A DNA stretch of 64,000 bases from Achromobacter spanius (lineage in GTDB: Bacteria > Pseudomonadota > Gammaproteobacteria > Burkholderiales > Burkholderiaceae_B): positions 744,001-808,000 of the forward strand of contig NZ_CP121261.1 in the NCBI RefSeq assembly GCF_029637605.1. Reading direction: 5' to 3'. The notes under the pieces are model-generated. The model did not search any database. It was not told where the DNA came from and saw nothing but the letters and a program-made list of their open reading frames with translations. How positions within the stretch are numbered: position 1 is the stretch's first letter; each line of letters starts with the position of its first letter. This document shows positions 25,334 to 34,500 of this stretch, piece by piece. Both the position numbers and the translations under genes were made by a program.

Positions 25334-26548
25334 ATGGGCTTGGCATTCAAAGATCCGATGCATGACGAGTTCGGCACGTGGCCTGTTGCCTACATTCCGT
25401 ACGGCGGTGCGGATATGGGCGAGATCCTTGCCGTTGGTCAGGCGGTGGGTGAGGGCGACGACAGCGCGTTTCATAAAGCCTGGATGGCAGCGGGCGACCG
25501 TTTGTTCGACGAAGCCGTTCAGACGCAAAACCGTGGCCTGCACGCCAGCGCAAGAGAGCTGTTCCTGCGCGCCAGCGTGTTTTATTCGGCGTCTTACCAC
25601 CCGCTTTATGGCCCGCAGCGCGACCCGCGCCTGCTTGCGGCCTTTCGCAAGCAGACTGACGCGTTTGACAAGGGCTTGGCGCTATCCGACGTTCCCATTG
25701 CGCCCATCCGGATCCCCTTCGAAGGCACTTCCATGCCCGCGTACCTGATTCCGGCCGTCGGCCGGGAACAGGAAACGCGTCCCCTCGTCATCTTCACCAA
25801 TGGGTACGACGGCACCGTCACGGATCTTTATTTTGCCTCTGCCGTGGCGGCATCGCGCCGTGGCTACCATAGCCTGATCTTCGACGGGCCGGGGCAGGGC
25901 GAAATGTTGGTTGAGCAGCGCATTTATCTGCGCCCGGACTGGGAAACCGTCATCGCGGCGGTGGTTGATGTGGCGCTGGGATTCAACATCGTCGACCCCA
26001 AACGCATGGTGCTCAGCGGCTGGAGCCTGGGCGGCTATCTTGCCCCGCGCGCCGCATCCCAAGAGCATCGCCTTGCCGCCTGCATCGCCGACCCCGGGTT
26101 GTGGGGCATGGCCGGGCCGTTCCGCGCGCTGGCCCTCAAGCTGGGCGCATCCCCCGACACGGTGACGGACCTGGGGAATCTTGACGACAAGACCCTGGCG
26201 CAATTCGAGCAGGTGATCGCGAACGACCCCGGTCTTAAGTGGAAGATTTACCAGCGCGGCTTCTGGACCCACGGGGTGGACAATCTACGCGATTTCCTGC
26301 GCAGCGCGGAACCCTTCACCATGGACGGGCGCGTCGGCGCCATCTCATGCCCGGTGCTGATGACGCATGCCGAACATGATGGCTTGTCCGCCGGCGCCCA
26401 GGCCTTCTTTGACCAGCTTCAAAGCCCCACAAAAACCCTGCTTCGGTTCAGCGCCGCCGAAGGCGCCGGCATGCATTGCGAAATGAGAAACCGGTCGCTG
26501 TTGAACCGCAGGGTTTTTGACTGGCTGGACCAGGTGCTTGGCCGCTAG
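25334..26548 (+). CDS. alpha/beta hydrolase, FrsA/pseudooxynicotine-hydrolase-like
   Basis: A 404-residue alpha/beta hydrolase with a long N-terminal helical cap region (about 1-125: SAFHKAWMAAGDRLFDEAVQ..., ASVFYSASYHPLYGP) before the core. The nucleophile elbow is GWSLGG in MVLSGWSLGGYLAPRAA; the acid and histidine lie in MTHAEHDGLSAG and the final GAGMHCEMRN. This layout matches FrsA-like and 2,6-dihydroxypseudooxynicotine-hydrolase-type enzymes acting on C-C or ester bonds. Five ATGs cluster at the start; 25334 is chosen because GGAGAG lies 5 nt upstream. The natural substrate is unknown. Confidence 0.85.
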   Translation: MGLAFKDPMHDEFGTWPVAYIPYGGADMGEILAVGQAVGEGDDSAFHKAWMAAGDRLFDEAVQTQNRGLHASARELFLRASVFYSASYHPLYGPQRDPRLLAAFRKQTDAFDKGLALSDVPIAPIRIPFEGTSMPAYLIPAVGREQETRPLVIFTNGYDGTVTDLYFASAVAASRRGYHSLIFDGPGQGEMLVEQRIYLRPDWETVIAAVVDVALGFNIVDPKRMVLSGWSLGGYLAPRAASQEHRLAACIADPGLWGMAGPFRALALKLGASPDTVTDLGNLDDKTLAQFEQVIANDPGLKWKIYQRGFWTHGVDNLRDFLRSAEPFTMDGRVGAISCPVLMTHAEHDGLSAGAQAFFDQLQSPTKTLLRFSAAEGAGMHCEMRNRSLLNRRVFDWLDQVLGR

Positions 26549-26586
26549 CCGGAAGCTACGGCCAGCCCCGGCCAGCCCGGCCTGTC

Positions 26587-27240
26587 TCAGCCCGCCTTGC
26601 CCGGCACCGGCGTGTTCAGCAACTGCTGCTCCCACAGGTACGCGATGCCGCTGCCGCCCGCATGCTGCGTGATCACTTCGGTCAAGGCGGCCGCTTGTTC
26701 GGCGCGGGCCCAGTCGCGCTGCCATTCCGCCGCCACCGCCAACCAGGTCATCATGTTGGCGCCGGCCGCGATCATGCGCTGGATGGCCACCTGATGGGCT
26801 TCGACCGACACCGCGCCCGACGCATCGGTGACCACGGTGACGTCCCAGCCTTCGCCCAGGGCCTGGATGGTGGGCATGGCCACGCACACCTCGGTCCACA
26901 GGCCGGCGATGATCAATTGCTTGCGGCCCGTTGCCTTGACCGCGTCCACCACGCGCTGGTCCTGCCAGGTGTTGATGAGCGTGCGGTCAATGATCTCGTG
27001 CTTGGGAAACACCTCGGTGATCTGGGGGAAGAGAAGCCCGCCCCGTTCAGCGATCACGGTGGTCAGGATGGTAGGCACGCCGAAGGCGCGCGCGGCCTTT
27101 GCCAGACCCGCCGTGTTGTTGATCACCATCTGCGGTTCGTGGCTATTCACGTTTGCAAGCTGGTAGGGCTGGTGGTCGATCAGAACCAGTACCGAATCCT
27201 CGGGGCGAAGCAGGGAGTCAAGGCCGTTGCGAAAAGTCAT
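26587..27240 (-). CDS. isochorismatase-family hydrolase (YcaC-like)
   Basis: A 217-residue cysteine hydrolase. The catalytic triad appears as D22 (LVLIDHQPYQL), a Lys/Arg region after NTWQDQRV, and the cysteine in GLWTEVCVAMPTIQALGEGW. The sequence is of the YcaC-like subgroup (probable amidase-type activity, substrate unknown), not of true isochorismatase. It is divergent from a LysR regulator with 137 bp between the starts. Confidence 0.9.
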   Translation of the reverse strand: MTFRNGLDSLLRPEDSVLVLIDHQPYQLANVNSHEPQMVINNTAGLAKAARAFGVPTILTTVIAERGGLLFPQITEVFPKHEIIDRTLINTWQDQRVVDAVKATGRKQLIIAGLWTEVCVAMPTIQALGEGWDVTVVTDASGAVSVEAHQVAIQRMIAAGANMMTWLAVAAEWQRDWARAEQAAALTEVITQHAGGSGIAYLWEQQLLNTPVPGKAG

Positions 27241-27377
27241 TGATGCATCCTTATTGCTGTGGGGTCAGAGAGTGGCTCCAAGGCATCTGCGCCAGTGGCG
27301 GCGTTGCCCGGAACCCGTATTCTGTTGTTCCCGAATTCGATGCGGTAGTACCATTTTGCGCTGAGCTGTGTCGCGCA

Positions 27378-28277
27378 ATGGGGAACGCAAAAGTGGATAT
27401 TGAAGAACTACGTACCTTCGTGGAAGTCGCCGATGCGGGGGGGATTTCGCCTGCCGCGGCCAGGCTTGGCGTGTCGAAATCCATCGTCAGCCGTCGGCTT
27501 GCGCGGCTGGAATCAGAGCTGGGTGTGTTGTTGTTGGCGCGAACGACACGCGGGGCGGCGTTAACCGAAGCCGGGGCCGCGTTCCGCAACCATGCCGCGC
27601 GCGTCTGCACCGAGATTGACGTGGCCCGCGAAGCGGTCCTGCCGGCCGGCGAGCTTCGTGGCCGCCTGCGCGTTGCCGCGCCGCTGTCTTTCGGCGGGGC
27701 CCACTTCGCGCCCATTCTTGCCGAGATGGCGCGACGCCATCCCCAACTGCATATCCAGACCTGCTATAGCGACCGCTTCGTGGACCTCATCGCGGAAGGC
27801 TATGACTGCGCGATACGGGTGGGCTATCTGCAGGACTCGAATCTGGTCGCGCGACGTATCGGCCCGGTCCTGGGAAAGCTCGTGGCCAGCCCGGATTACG
27901 TCCAGGCGCATGGGGCGCCCGAGACGCCGGAAGAACTGGTCGCTGATCACCAGGCCCTGATGCAAGGCACCGAAACCTGGCAGCTCAAGGATGGTGACAA
28001 GATCATCACGGTTCGTCCGCAAGGGCGCTTCAAGGCGGACAACGGCACGGCCTTGCTTGCCGCGGCGGTGGCAGGGCTGGGCATCGGGTATCTGCCCGAC
28101 TGGCTCACCCACGAACACCTGGCTTCCGGCGCGCTTGTGCCGGTGATGACTCGGTATCCGCCGCCGCCGGCAGGCGCTTATGTCGTCAGGCCGCCCGGTC
28201 AGCATCCCGCCAGAAAGATACGGGTGCTGACCGAACTCTTGATTGAATATTGCGACCAGGCCGAGCACCCGGTGTAG
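27378..28277 (+). CDS. LysR-family transcriptional regulator
   Basis: A 299-residue LTTR: N-terminal HTH (VDIEELRTFVEVADAGGISPAAARLGVSKSIVSRRLARLE) and a C-terminal substrate-binding-like domain of the CrgA/DsdC-type group (LRVAAPLSFGGAHFAPILAEMARRHPQLHIQ). Divergent from the isochorismatase-like gene, its probable target. The start MGNAKVDIEEL at 27378 was chosen; a GTG at 27393 is possible. The longer frame from 27153 overlaps the neighbour and was rejected. Confidence 0.9.
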   Translation: MGNAKVDIEELRTFVEVADAGGISPAAARLGVSKSIVSRRLARLESELGVLLLARTTRGAALTEAGAAFRNHAARVCTEIDVAREAVLPAGELRGRLRVAAPLSFGGAHFAPILAEMARRHPQLHIQTCYSDRFVDLIAEGYDCAIRVGYLQDSNLVARRIGPVLGKLVASPDYVQAHGAPETPEELVADHQALMQGTETWQLKDGDKIITVRPQGRFKADNGTALLAAAVAGLGIGYLPDWLTHEHLASGALVPVMTRYPPPPAGAYVVRPPGQHPARKIRVLTELLIEYCDQAEHPV

Positions 28278-28296
28278 GGGGCGCCCGGCCTTGCGC

Positions 28297-29076
28297 TTAA
28301 CGGGCAATGCTGCGCGCGGCGGCGTCGATTGAGTCGGCCACGGCTTTGGGCTGCGTGAAAAACGACACGTGGCTTCCCACGACCTCGGACCACGTGGCGC
28401 CGATCTTGTTGGCCGTATAACGCAGCAGCTTCGGGTCGATCGCCTTGTCCTGCGTGGCGATGATGGCCCAGCTTGGCTTGGTTTTCCAGGCGGCGTGGCT
28501 CACCTTGGCGTTGAAGATCTCCATGTTGATCGGCACTTGCGAATCGCGCAGAAAGGCGGCGTCGGCGTTGGTCGTGCCGCCAGCGAAACCGGCCTTGAAC
28601 TTTTCAAGGTTGACGAAACCGTAGCCATCTTTTTGCGTATCGATCACGAATTCGGGCGGGGGCGGGATGTCCTTGAACTGCGATCCCGTGGTCTCGCCGA
28701 CGTCGGGCGCCAGCGCGGAAACATAGACCAGGCCCGCAACCTTGGGGTCCACGCCGGCTTCCGTGATCACCGTTCCGCCGTAAGAGTGGCCGACCAGCAG
28801 CGTCGGGCCGTCCTGGCGATCCAGCACGCGCTTGGTGGCGGCAACATCATCGGCCAAGGACGTCAGCGGGTTCTGCACCACGGTGACGCGGTAGCCGCGA
28901 CCGGTCAGTTCGTTGTAGACGCCGCGCCATCCCGAACCGTCCGCAAACGCGCCGTGGACCAGTACTACGTTGCGCACGACTTGCTGGGGGGATATGGGCT
29001 CGGCCGCGTGGGTGAGGCTGGCCGCTGCAATACCTACGATGGCGGTCGTGGCGGCGAGGAGGGCTTTGATCTTCAT
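28297..29076 (-). CDS. exported alpha/beta hydrolase (EstC-like)
   Basis: A 259-residue alpha/beta hydrolase with a signal peptide ending around THAAE (residue 24). The core contains VVLVHGAFADGSGWRGVYNEL (oxyanion region), nucleophile elbow GHSYGG, and the C-terminal GSHVSFFTQP with the catalytic histidine. This is the EstC/salicylate-esterase-like group common in Proteobacteria. It is divergent from an OhrR/MarR-type gene. The shared promoter has two copies of an ATTA-K-CGCGATA motif, suggesting the regulator controls this gene. Confidence 0.88.
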   Translation of the reverse strand: MKIKALLAATTAIVGIAAASLTHAAEPISPQQVVRNVVLVHGAFADGSGWRGVYNELTGRGYRVTVVQNPLTSLADDVAATKRVLDRQDGPTLLVGHSYGGTVITEAGVDPKVAGLVYVSALAPDVGETTGSQFKDIPPPPEFVIDTQKDGYGFVNLEKFKAGFAGGTTNADAAFLRDSQVPINMEIFNAKVSHAAWKTKPSWAIIATQDKAIDPKLLRYTANKIGATWSEVVGSHVSFFTQPKAVADSIDAAARSIAR

Positions 29077-29105
29077 GGCGAGGTCCTTTGTGTTGTGTGA
29101 TAAGA

Positions 29106-29117
29106 ATTATCGCGATA
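29106..29117. promoter_or_regulatory. candidate OhrR/MarR operator, copy 1
   Basis: ATTATCGCGATA contains the perfect 10-bp palindrome TATCGCGATA. It lies 30 bp upstream of the exported hydrolase start, in the divergent region with the MarR-type gene. A near copy is at 29174-29185. Confidence 0.55.
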
Positions 29118-29173
29118 GTTAAGTGCGACGAACGAATGCTAGGGCTCGCTTTTAGTGCTGTCAAGCGATAAAT

Positions 29174-29185
29174 ATTAGCGCGATA
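29174..29185. promoter_or_regulatory. candidate OhrR/MarR operator, copy 2
   Basis: ATTAGCGCGATA differs from the copy at 29106-29117 by one base. It lies 46 bp upstream of the MarR-type start, so the pair could mediate control of both divergent genes. Confidence 0.5.
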
Positions 29186-29231
29186 TGTATTCTCGCGGCA
29201 TGTTATTCTTCACGCACCCTGGAGCGAAGCA

Positions 29232-29702
29232 ATGACCCCCGAAAAAGACACGTCCCCGCCGCCGCTGGATGGCCAGCTTTGCTACGCCGTGTACTCGGCC
29301 GGCATTGCCATCCAGCGGATCTACAAGCCCTTGCTGGACAAGATGGGGCTGACCTATCCGCAGTACCTGGTGTTGAATGTGCTTTGGCGGGAAGACAGCC
29401 AGACCGTCAGCGGCATCGCGGAAAAATTGGCCTTGGAGCCCAGCACGCTGACGCCGCTTCTGAAGCGGCTGGAAGTGGCCGGCTTTCTTGGCCGCCTGCG
29501 CAACCCGGACAATGAGCGTCAAGTAGTGGTGGCACTGACCGAGCGCGGCCGTCAGCTTCAAAATACGTCGGGCTGTCTGGGCGAATCCTTGCTGGCCGCG
29601 TCCGGCCAATCGCCTGCCGAACTCGCCGAGCTGAATACGCAGATTCGGCAACTGCGTGACGCGATCTACACGCATCTGGATGGCTGGACGCCGCCTGCGT
29701 AG
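29232..29702 (+). CDS. MarR-family regulator, OhrR type
   Basis: A 156-residue winged-helix regulator. The N-terminal LCYAVYSAGIAIQRIYKPLLDKMGLTYPQYLVLNVLW matches OhrR proteins, including the reactive cysteine near residue 17 that senses organic peroxides in that family. The HTH contains VSGIAEKLALEPSTLTPLLKRLE and the wing RNPDNERQVVVALTERG. No ohr gene is adjacent; the divergent partner is an exported alpha/beta hydrolase. A redox-responsive role is inferred from the cysteine. Confidence 0.9.
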   Translation: MTPEKDTSPPPLDGQLCYAVYSAGIAIQRIYKPLLDKMGLTYPQYLVLNVLWREDSQTVSGIAEKLALEPSTLTPLLKRLEVAGFLGRLRNPDNERQVVVALTERGRQLQNTSGCLGESLLAASGQSPAELAELNTQIRQLRDAIYTHLDGWTPPA

Positions 29703-29814
29703 CGGTTCGCCGGATTGTTAATCCAGGCTGAACACCGTGCTAAGCATCGTGCATCTAGTGCGCGAAGCGCAGGCTACCTACCATGGTCCTACCTGCCATT
29801 CACAAGGTTCGACC

Positions 29815-30855
29815 ATGCAACGACGCGACATCCTGCGCCAGGGCGCCGCCCTGGCCGCCACCCTGGCCGCAACCCCTTTTCTTCGCTCCGCCTACGCGCA
29901 GTCTGCCGCATCGCACTGGACCACGGCGGCCGCGCCTTCACTGGCCCGCCAGGAACTCTATCCCGAAGTGCTTGACGGCCGCATCTACGTCGCTGGCGGA
30001 TTGTTGACGCCCAACACCGGCTATTCCGCGCACTTCGAATCCTATGACCCGGCAACAGACAAGTGGACGCGGCTGGCGACCTTGCCCGAAGCGCGCCACC
30101 ACATCGCGCTTGCCGCTGCGGGCGGCCTGATCTACGGCGCGGGCGGCTTCAGCGGCGGGTTTCCGAACTGGCGCGCCCAGGCCTCGACCTATATCTACGA
30201 CCCCCGCGGCAATCGTTGGCGTGACGGCGTTGCCATTCCTTATCCCTCGGCCGAAGGCGTATTCGCGGCCATCGCAGACCGGCTGTATTTGGTGGGCGGA
30301 CGCATCCGTGCCCACGATGACGCGCGCCATTTCAACGACCACGTGGATACCGCGCAAGCCTTGATGTTCGACCCCGCCACCGGGCGCTGGTCGGCCATTG
30401 CCGATGCACCCACCGCGCGCAACAGCGCGGCGGCGGCGGTCATCGATGGGCGTCTCTTCGTCGTGGGTGGGCGGCAGGCCCACAAGCAAGCCGATGGATC
30501 GTTGCGCCAGGTCAATGTGCCGCGGCTAGAGGTCTACGATCCGAAGACCGATCGCTGGAGCGTCCGCGCGCCCATGCCCCAGGCCCAGGGCGGGCTGGCC
30601 GCCGCCACCTATGACGGCCGCCTGTACGTGTTCGGCGGGGAACAGTGGGTGCCCGAGCAGAAAGTGTTCGACAACGCCTGGGTCTACGATCCGGCAAGCG
30701 ATCGCTGGAGCGTGCTGCCGCCGCTGCCCACGCCCCGGCACGGCCTGGGTGCGGCCACTTTGGGCAATCGCATTCATGTGATCGGGGGCGGCACGCGCGT
30801 CGGTGGCGACCATGCCAGCGCCGTGCATGAAGTGCTGGTGCTACCCGAAGCGTAG
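29815..30855 (+). CDS. exported Kelch-repeat protein
   Basis: A 346-residue protein beginning MQRRDILRQGAALAATLA, a twin-arginine-like signal, with cleavage around AYAQS (residue 29). The mature part is built of about six Kelch blades, visible as repeated YVAGG/YGAGGFSGG/YLVGGRI/FVVGGRQ/YVFGGEQ/HVIGGG strands, each followed by a Y-D-P-x-T-D/N-x-W segment. It should fold as a beta-propeller in the periplasm. Enzymatic activity cannot be assigned. The ATG at 29815 was chosen over an earlier in-frame ATG (29737) because it starts the signal peptide. It converges with a LysR gene. Confidence 0.88.
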   Translation: MQRRDILRQGAALAATLAATPFLRSAYAQSAASHWTTAAAPSLARQELYPEVLDGRIYVAGGLLTPNTGYSAHFESYDPATDKWTRLATLPEARHHIALAAAGGLIYGAGGFSGGFPNWRAQASTYIYDPRGNRWRDGVAIPYPSAEGVFAAIADRLYLVGGRIRAHDDARHFNDHVDTAQALMFDPATGRWSAIADAPTARNSAAAAVIDGRLFVVGGRQAHKQADGSLRQVNVPRLEVYDPKTDRWSVRAPMPQAQGGLAAATYDGRLYVFGGEQWVPEQKVFDNAWVYDPASDRWSVLPPLPTPRHGLGAATLGNRIHVIGGGTRVGGDHASAVHEVLVLPEA

Positions 30856-30878
30856 GCCTGGCCCGCGCACGGCGGGCA

Positions 30879-31775
30879 TCAGGACCAGTCGTAATCGCGG
30901 ACGTAGGCCAGGAAGGCGCGCATTGCGGCGCTAGGGTGGCGGCGGCTGGGGTAGTACAGGCACCAGCTGGGCAGCGTCTGCTTCCAGTCGACCAGCAGCT
31001 CGACCAGGCTGCCTTGTTCGATGTGCTCGCGCACGTAATCCTCGAACAGATGCGCGATGCCTGCCCCCGCCAGCGCGGCTTGAAGCTCTTGCTGCGTGGA
31101 ACTCAGCGTCAAGCGCCCTTGTGGCAAAAACTCTTCCGCCTTGCCGTCTTTGGCGAACTTCCACGTGACCGTCGTGCCGCCGGGAAAGCGGCGCCGGATG
31201 CAATCGTGCGCCGCCAGGTCGGCGGGCAGGGCGGGGCGCGGGTACTTCTGAAGATAAGCCGGCGATGCCACGATCGCGTAGCGCAGTGCCGCGCCCAAAG
31301 GCATGGCGACCATGTCCTGCGCCAACTGCGTGCCAAAGCGCACCCCTGCATCGAAACCTTGCTCAACGATATCGACAATCGCCGCGTCACTGATGATCTC
31401 GACCTTCACGTCCGGGTACGTCTCCATGAAGCGCAACGCCAACGGACACAGCACGTGGTCCACGGCAGGACCCGGCGCGTTGATGCGCAAGGTGCCGGTC
31501 GGGTTCTCGCGAAATTGATTCAGCTCGTCAACGGCGGCCCGGATGTCGAGCAGGGCGGGCGTCAGCCGCTCAAGCAGGCGCTCGCCCGCCTCGGTGGGCG
31601 CCACGCTGCGGGTGGTGCGGTTCAGCAGCCGGATGCCCAACGTGGCCTCAAGCGCCGTGATGGACTGGCTGATCGCCGACGACGAGACGCCCCGCTTGAG
31701 CGCCGCCGCCCGAAATCCGCCGTGCCGCACCACGTCCGCAAAGATTTCCAGACTGTCCAGGCGCAGGGATGACAT
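30879..31775 (-). CDS. LysR-family transcriptional regulator
   Basis: A 298-residue LTTR with HTH MSSLRLDSLEIFADVVRHGG...SSSAISQSITALEATLGIRLLNR and an effector domain starting GTLRINAPGPAVDHVLCPLALRF, the AaeR/CrgA-like group. The ATG at 31775 gives the standard LysR N-terminus; the extra 90 upstream codons in frame were rejected. Divergent from the DUF2231/sorbosone dehydrogenase pair, 139 bp apart, and likely controls it. Confidence 0.9.
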   Translation of the reverse strand: MSSLRLDSLEIFADVVRHGGFRAAALKRGVSSSAISQSITALEATLGIRLLNRTTRSVAPTEAGERLLERLTPALLDIRAAVDELNQFRENPTGTLRINAPGPAVDHVLCPLALRFMETYPDVKVEIISDAAIVDIVEQGFDAGVRFGTQLAQDMVAMPLGAALRYAIVASPAYLQKYPRPALPADLAAHDCIRRRFPGGTTVTWKFAKDGKAEEFLPQGRLTLSSTQQELQAALAGAGIAHLFEDYVREHIEQGSLVELLVDWKQTLPSWCLYYPSRRHPSAAMRAFLAYVRDYDWS

Positions 31776-31914
31776 GGTGAATTTTCCGCTTGAGTGGTTG
31801 GGGATGCAGGGGCCCTTGGCCGATCCATGGTCGAGACGGCGTGGCGCGGGAACGGTATTTGCTGCGCGTGCCGCATCCCTGCGTTCGAGTCCACCACCAA
31901 GGAGGCGATCCAAA

Positions 31915-32343
31915 GTGAACCCTATCATTGAACATCGGTATGCCCTGACCGTGCATCCGGTCCATGCGGTATTTCTGGCGGGGATGCTTCCCTGGTTTCT
32001 GGGCGCCGCGCTTGCCGATGCGGCGTATGCGCAGACTTTTGACATCCAGTGGAATAATTTTGCGTCGTGGTTTCTGGTGGGCGGTTTGGTGTTCGGCGCC
32101 TTCGCGCTGCTCTTTGCCGTCGTTGATGTGTTCCGGCCAAGTCAGCGCGCGCGCGGAATCATTCCGTATGCCCTGGTCTTGCTGGCGACATGGGTCGTCG
32201 CCGTTTTGAACGCGCTGATCCATGCCCGCGACGCCTGGGCAAGCATGCCTGCCGGCTTGATCTTGTCGATCGTGGTCGTGGTGCTGGCCTGGGTGGCGGT
32301 ATGGCTGGGCTTTCGCACACCGCACATCAGGGGAGCCGTATGA
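31915..32343 (+). CDS. DUF2231-type membrane protein, 142 aa
   Basis: A small integral membrane protein with four helices: about 12-32, 47-70, 80-100 and 112-135. VHPVHAVFLAGMLPWFLGAALADAAY and the following FDIQWNNFASWFLVGGLVFGA match DUF2231, a heme/quinone-type membrane domain of unclear function. The start is GTG at 31915 with AGGAGG nine bases upstream. The stop overlaps the next gene's start (ATGA), so the two are translationally coupled. DUF2231 proteins are often found beside periplasmic dehydrogenases, suggesting electron transfer; this is inference. Confidence 0.82.
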   Translation: MNPIIEHRYALTVHPVHAVFLAGMLPWFLGAALADAAYAQTFDIQWNNFASWFLVGGLVFGAFALLFAVVDVFRPSQRARGIIPYALVLLATWVVAVLNALIHARDAWASMPAGLILSIVVVVLAWVAVWLGFRTPHIRGAV

Positions 32344-33683
32344 AACACCACCGCATGAAAACCAAAACCACCAGTTGGCTTGCCGCTATTCCCTTGTCCG
32401 CCATGATGGGCGTGTGCGCAGGCCAGGCCGGCCCGTCGCAGGTGGGGCCCGACCCGACACTGCCCAAGCCCGAACGGGGGCTGCTGCCCAATATGGTCAT
32501 TGCAGAACCGGCCCCTTGGGGAGACAAGACGCCCACCGTGCCCGATGGCTATACGATCACCGCCATCGCCACGGATCTGAAAATCCCACGGCAGACCTTG
32601 ATTCTGCCCAATGGCGACATCCTGGTGGCCGAGGGCAAGGGCGGCAATGCGCCAAGCCTGAAACCCAAAGACGTGATCGCCGGCATCATCAAGGCCAAAG
32701 GCACCAGCTCGGTCAAGGGCGGAGACCGGCTGACCTTGCTGCGCGACGCCGACGGCGACGGCAACTATGACGTGTTGACGTTCGCCGAGAACCTGAACGC
32801 CCCCTACGGCCTGGCCTTGGTGGACAACCATCTCTACGTCGCCAACCAGGACGCGGTGGTGCGCTTCGACTACCAGCCAGGGCAAACCAAGGCCAGCGGC
32901 CCCCCCGAAACCGTGACGCCGCTGCCATCGGCAATCAACCACCACTGGACCAAGGCCATGACCGCCAGCGCCGATGGCCAGTACCTGTACGTGGGCATCG
33001 GTTCCAACAGCAACATTACCGAACGCGGCATGACGGCGGAAGTCGACCGGGCCCGCATTTGGCGGATCAACGCCCAAACCGGTGAACACAAGTCGTATGC
33101 CACCGGCTTGCGCAACCCCACCGCGCTGACCATCCAGCCCGGCACCGACCAGTTGTGGGCGGTGGTGAACGAACGCGATGAGATCGGCCCCAATCTGGTT
33201 CCCGACTATCTGACCTCTGTTCAGGAAGGCGCCTTTTATGGCTGGCCGTATAGCTACTGGGGGCAAAACGTGGACGAGCGCGTGCGGCCGCAGGATCCGA
33301 AAAAGGTCGCCTCGGCAATCAAGCCCGACTACAGCCTGGGCTCGCACGTGGCGGCGCTGGGCGTGGATTTCTCGAACGAGGCAATGGGCGCACAGTTTGC
33401 CGACGGCGCTTTCGTCGGCGAACACGGTAGCTGGAACCGCAAGGATCCAGTCGGCTACAAAGTGGTCTTCGTGCCGTTTCGCGACGGCAAGCCCTTTGGC
33501 GCACCGGTGGACTTCGTGGCCGGCTTTCGCGATAAGGACGGCACGACACGCGGCCGTCCGGTGGGTGTGACGGTGGACCCGAAGGGCGCGCTGATTGTCG
33601 CGGATGATCTGTCGAACACCATATGGCGCGTTACGCCGACGCAGGCGGCAAAGTCGCAGCAGCCGGTTGCGGCAGCGCGGTAG
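32340..33683 (+). CDS. PQQ-dependent sugar/sorbosone dehydrogenase-type beta-propeller
   Basis: A 447-residue exported protein. A hydrophobic signal segment (about 11-30) precedes a six-bladed propeller of the soluble glucose/sorbosone dehydrogenase family. Recognisable segments are NLNAPYGLALVDNHLYVANQ, HHWTKAMTASADGQYLYVGIGSNSN, ARIWRINAQTGEHKSYATGLRNPTALTI, HVAALGVDFSN, FVGEHGSWNRKDPVGYKVVFV and DDLSNTIWRVT. It probably oxidises an aldose or sorbosone in the periplasm with PQQ. It overlaps the DUF2231 gene by 4 nt. Confidence 0.9.
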   Translation: MKHHRMKTKTTSWLAAIPLSAMMGVCAGQAGPSQVGPDPTLPKPERGLLPNMVIAEPAPWGDKTPTVPDGYTITAIATDLKIPRQTLILPNGDILVAEGKGGNAPSLKPKDVIAGIIKAKGTSSVKGGDRLTLLRDADGDGNYDVLTFAENLNAPYGLALVDNHLYVANQDAVVRFDYQPGQTKASGPPETVTPLPSAINHHWTKAMTASADGQYLYVGIGSNSNITERGMTAEVDRARIWRINAQTGEHKSYATGLRNPTALTIQPGTDQLWAVVNERDEIGPNLVPDYLTSVQEGAFYGWPYSYWGQNVDERVRPQDPKKVASAIKPDYSLGSHVAALGVDFSNEAMGAQFADGAFVGEHGSWNRKDPVGYKVVFVPFRDGKPFGAPVDFVAGFRDKDGTTRGRPVGVTVDPKGALIVADDLSNTIWRVTPTQAAKSQQPVAAAR

Positions 33684-33790
33684 TGGGAAGATCAGGGCAG
33701 GGGCCATATGACGCCATCCGTGTGCGTCTTCGGTCCTTGCTTCTGGCTGGTGGATAGTCGGTTGTCGAAAAATACTTGCGCAAATATTTG

Positions 33791-33807
33791 TAGACGACCG
33801 GTCTAAT
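33791..33807. promoter_or_regulatory. TetR operator copy 1 (autoregulatory)
   Basis: TAGACGACCGGTCTAAT, with inner dyad TAGAC/GTCTA, lies 20 bp before the TetR-type start. An identical 17-bp copy is at 34583-34599 before the DJ-1-like gene. Placement fits repression of both genes by the TetR protein. Confidence 0.8.
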
Positions 33808-33827
33808 CGCATGTAAAGTGCGAACCC

Positions 33828-34433
33828 ATGAACTCAGCCACCACCTCCCAAGCTACTGACGTCCGCGAAAAGATCCTGGCCACCGGCCAGCGGATCATGG
33901 GCGGTAAAGGGTTTTCGGCGGTGGGCCTGAATGAAGTGCTGACGTCCGCAGGCGTGCCGAAGGGCTCGTTCTATCACTACTTTGGATCGAAAGAAGCGTT
34001 TGGCGAGGCCTTGCTGGAGAACTACTTCCAGGATTACCTGGCCGACATGGACCGTATATTCGGCCAAGCGGATCAGACCAAAGCGCAGCAGCTCGGCAAC
34101 TATTTCCTGGCCTGGAAAGACAACCAGTCCTTCGAAGACTGCCAGGGCAAGTGCCTGGCGGTGAAGCTGGGCGCCGAAGTCGCCGACCTTTCCGACACGA
34201 TGCGAGCCGCTCTGAAACGCGGCACGTCGGCAATCATCGAACGTCTGGCCCGCGCGATTGCGGCCGGGGTGGAAGAGGGTTCTTTATCGGTAGAGGGCGA
34301 TTCGACAGCCGTTGCGCAAAGCCTGTACCAACTTTGGTTGGGGGCGAGCGTAATGGTCAAGATCGTGCGCAACACGCAGCCCTTTGAAAACGCGTTGAGC
34401 ACGACAACGCAGGTTCTGCACCTAGCTCGCTAG
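33828..34433 (+). CDS. TetR-family regulator (NemR-like)
   Basis: A 201-residue TetR protein. The N-terminal HTH contains DVREKILATGQRIMGGKGFSAVGLNEVLTSAGVPKGSFYHYFGSKEAFGEALLENYF. The C-terminal domain contains cysteines in FEDCQGKCLAVKLGAEVADLS, the position at which NemR/AcuR-type proteins sense electrophiles. Its promoter and that of the next gene share an identical 17-bp operator, so it very likely represses both itself and the DJ-1/PfpI-family gene. A strong terminator follows, so the downstream gene has its own promoter. Confidence 0.92.
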   Translation: MNSATTSQATDVREKILATGQRIMGGKGFSAVGLNEVLTSAGVPKGSFYHYFGSKEAFGEALLENYFQDYLADMDRIFGQADQTKAQQLGNYFLAWKDNQSFEDCQGKCLAVKLGAEVADLSDTMRAALKRGTSAIIERLARAIAAGVEEGSLSVEGDSTAVAQSLYQLWLGASVMVKIVRNTQPFENALSTTTQVLHLAR

Positions 34434-34500
34434 GACGGGCAGGTACACGACGCAGTATCACGAAGCAGGTTTATGAAGCACGTTCGTGTAGCAGGTCCCC

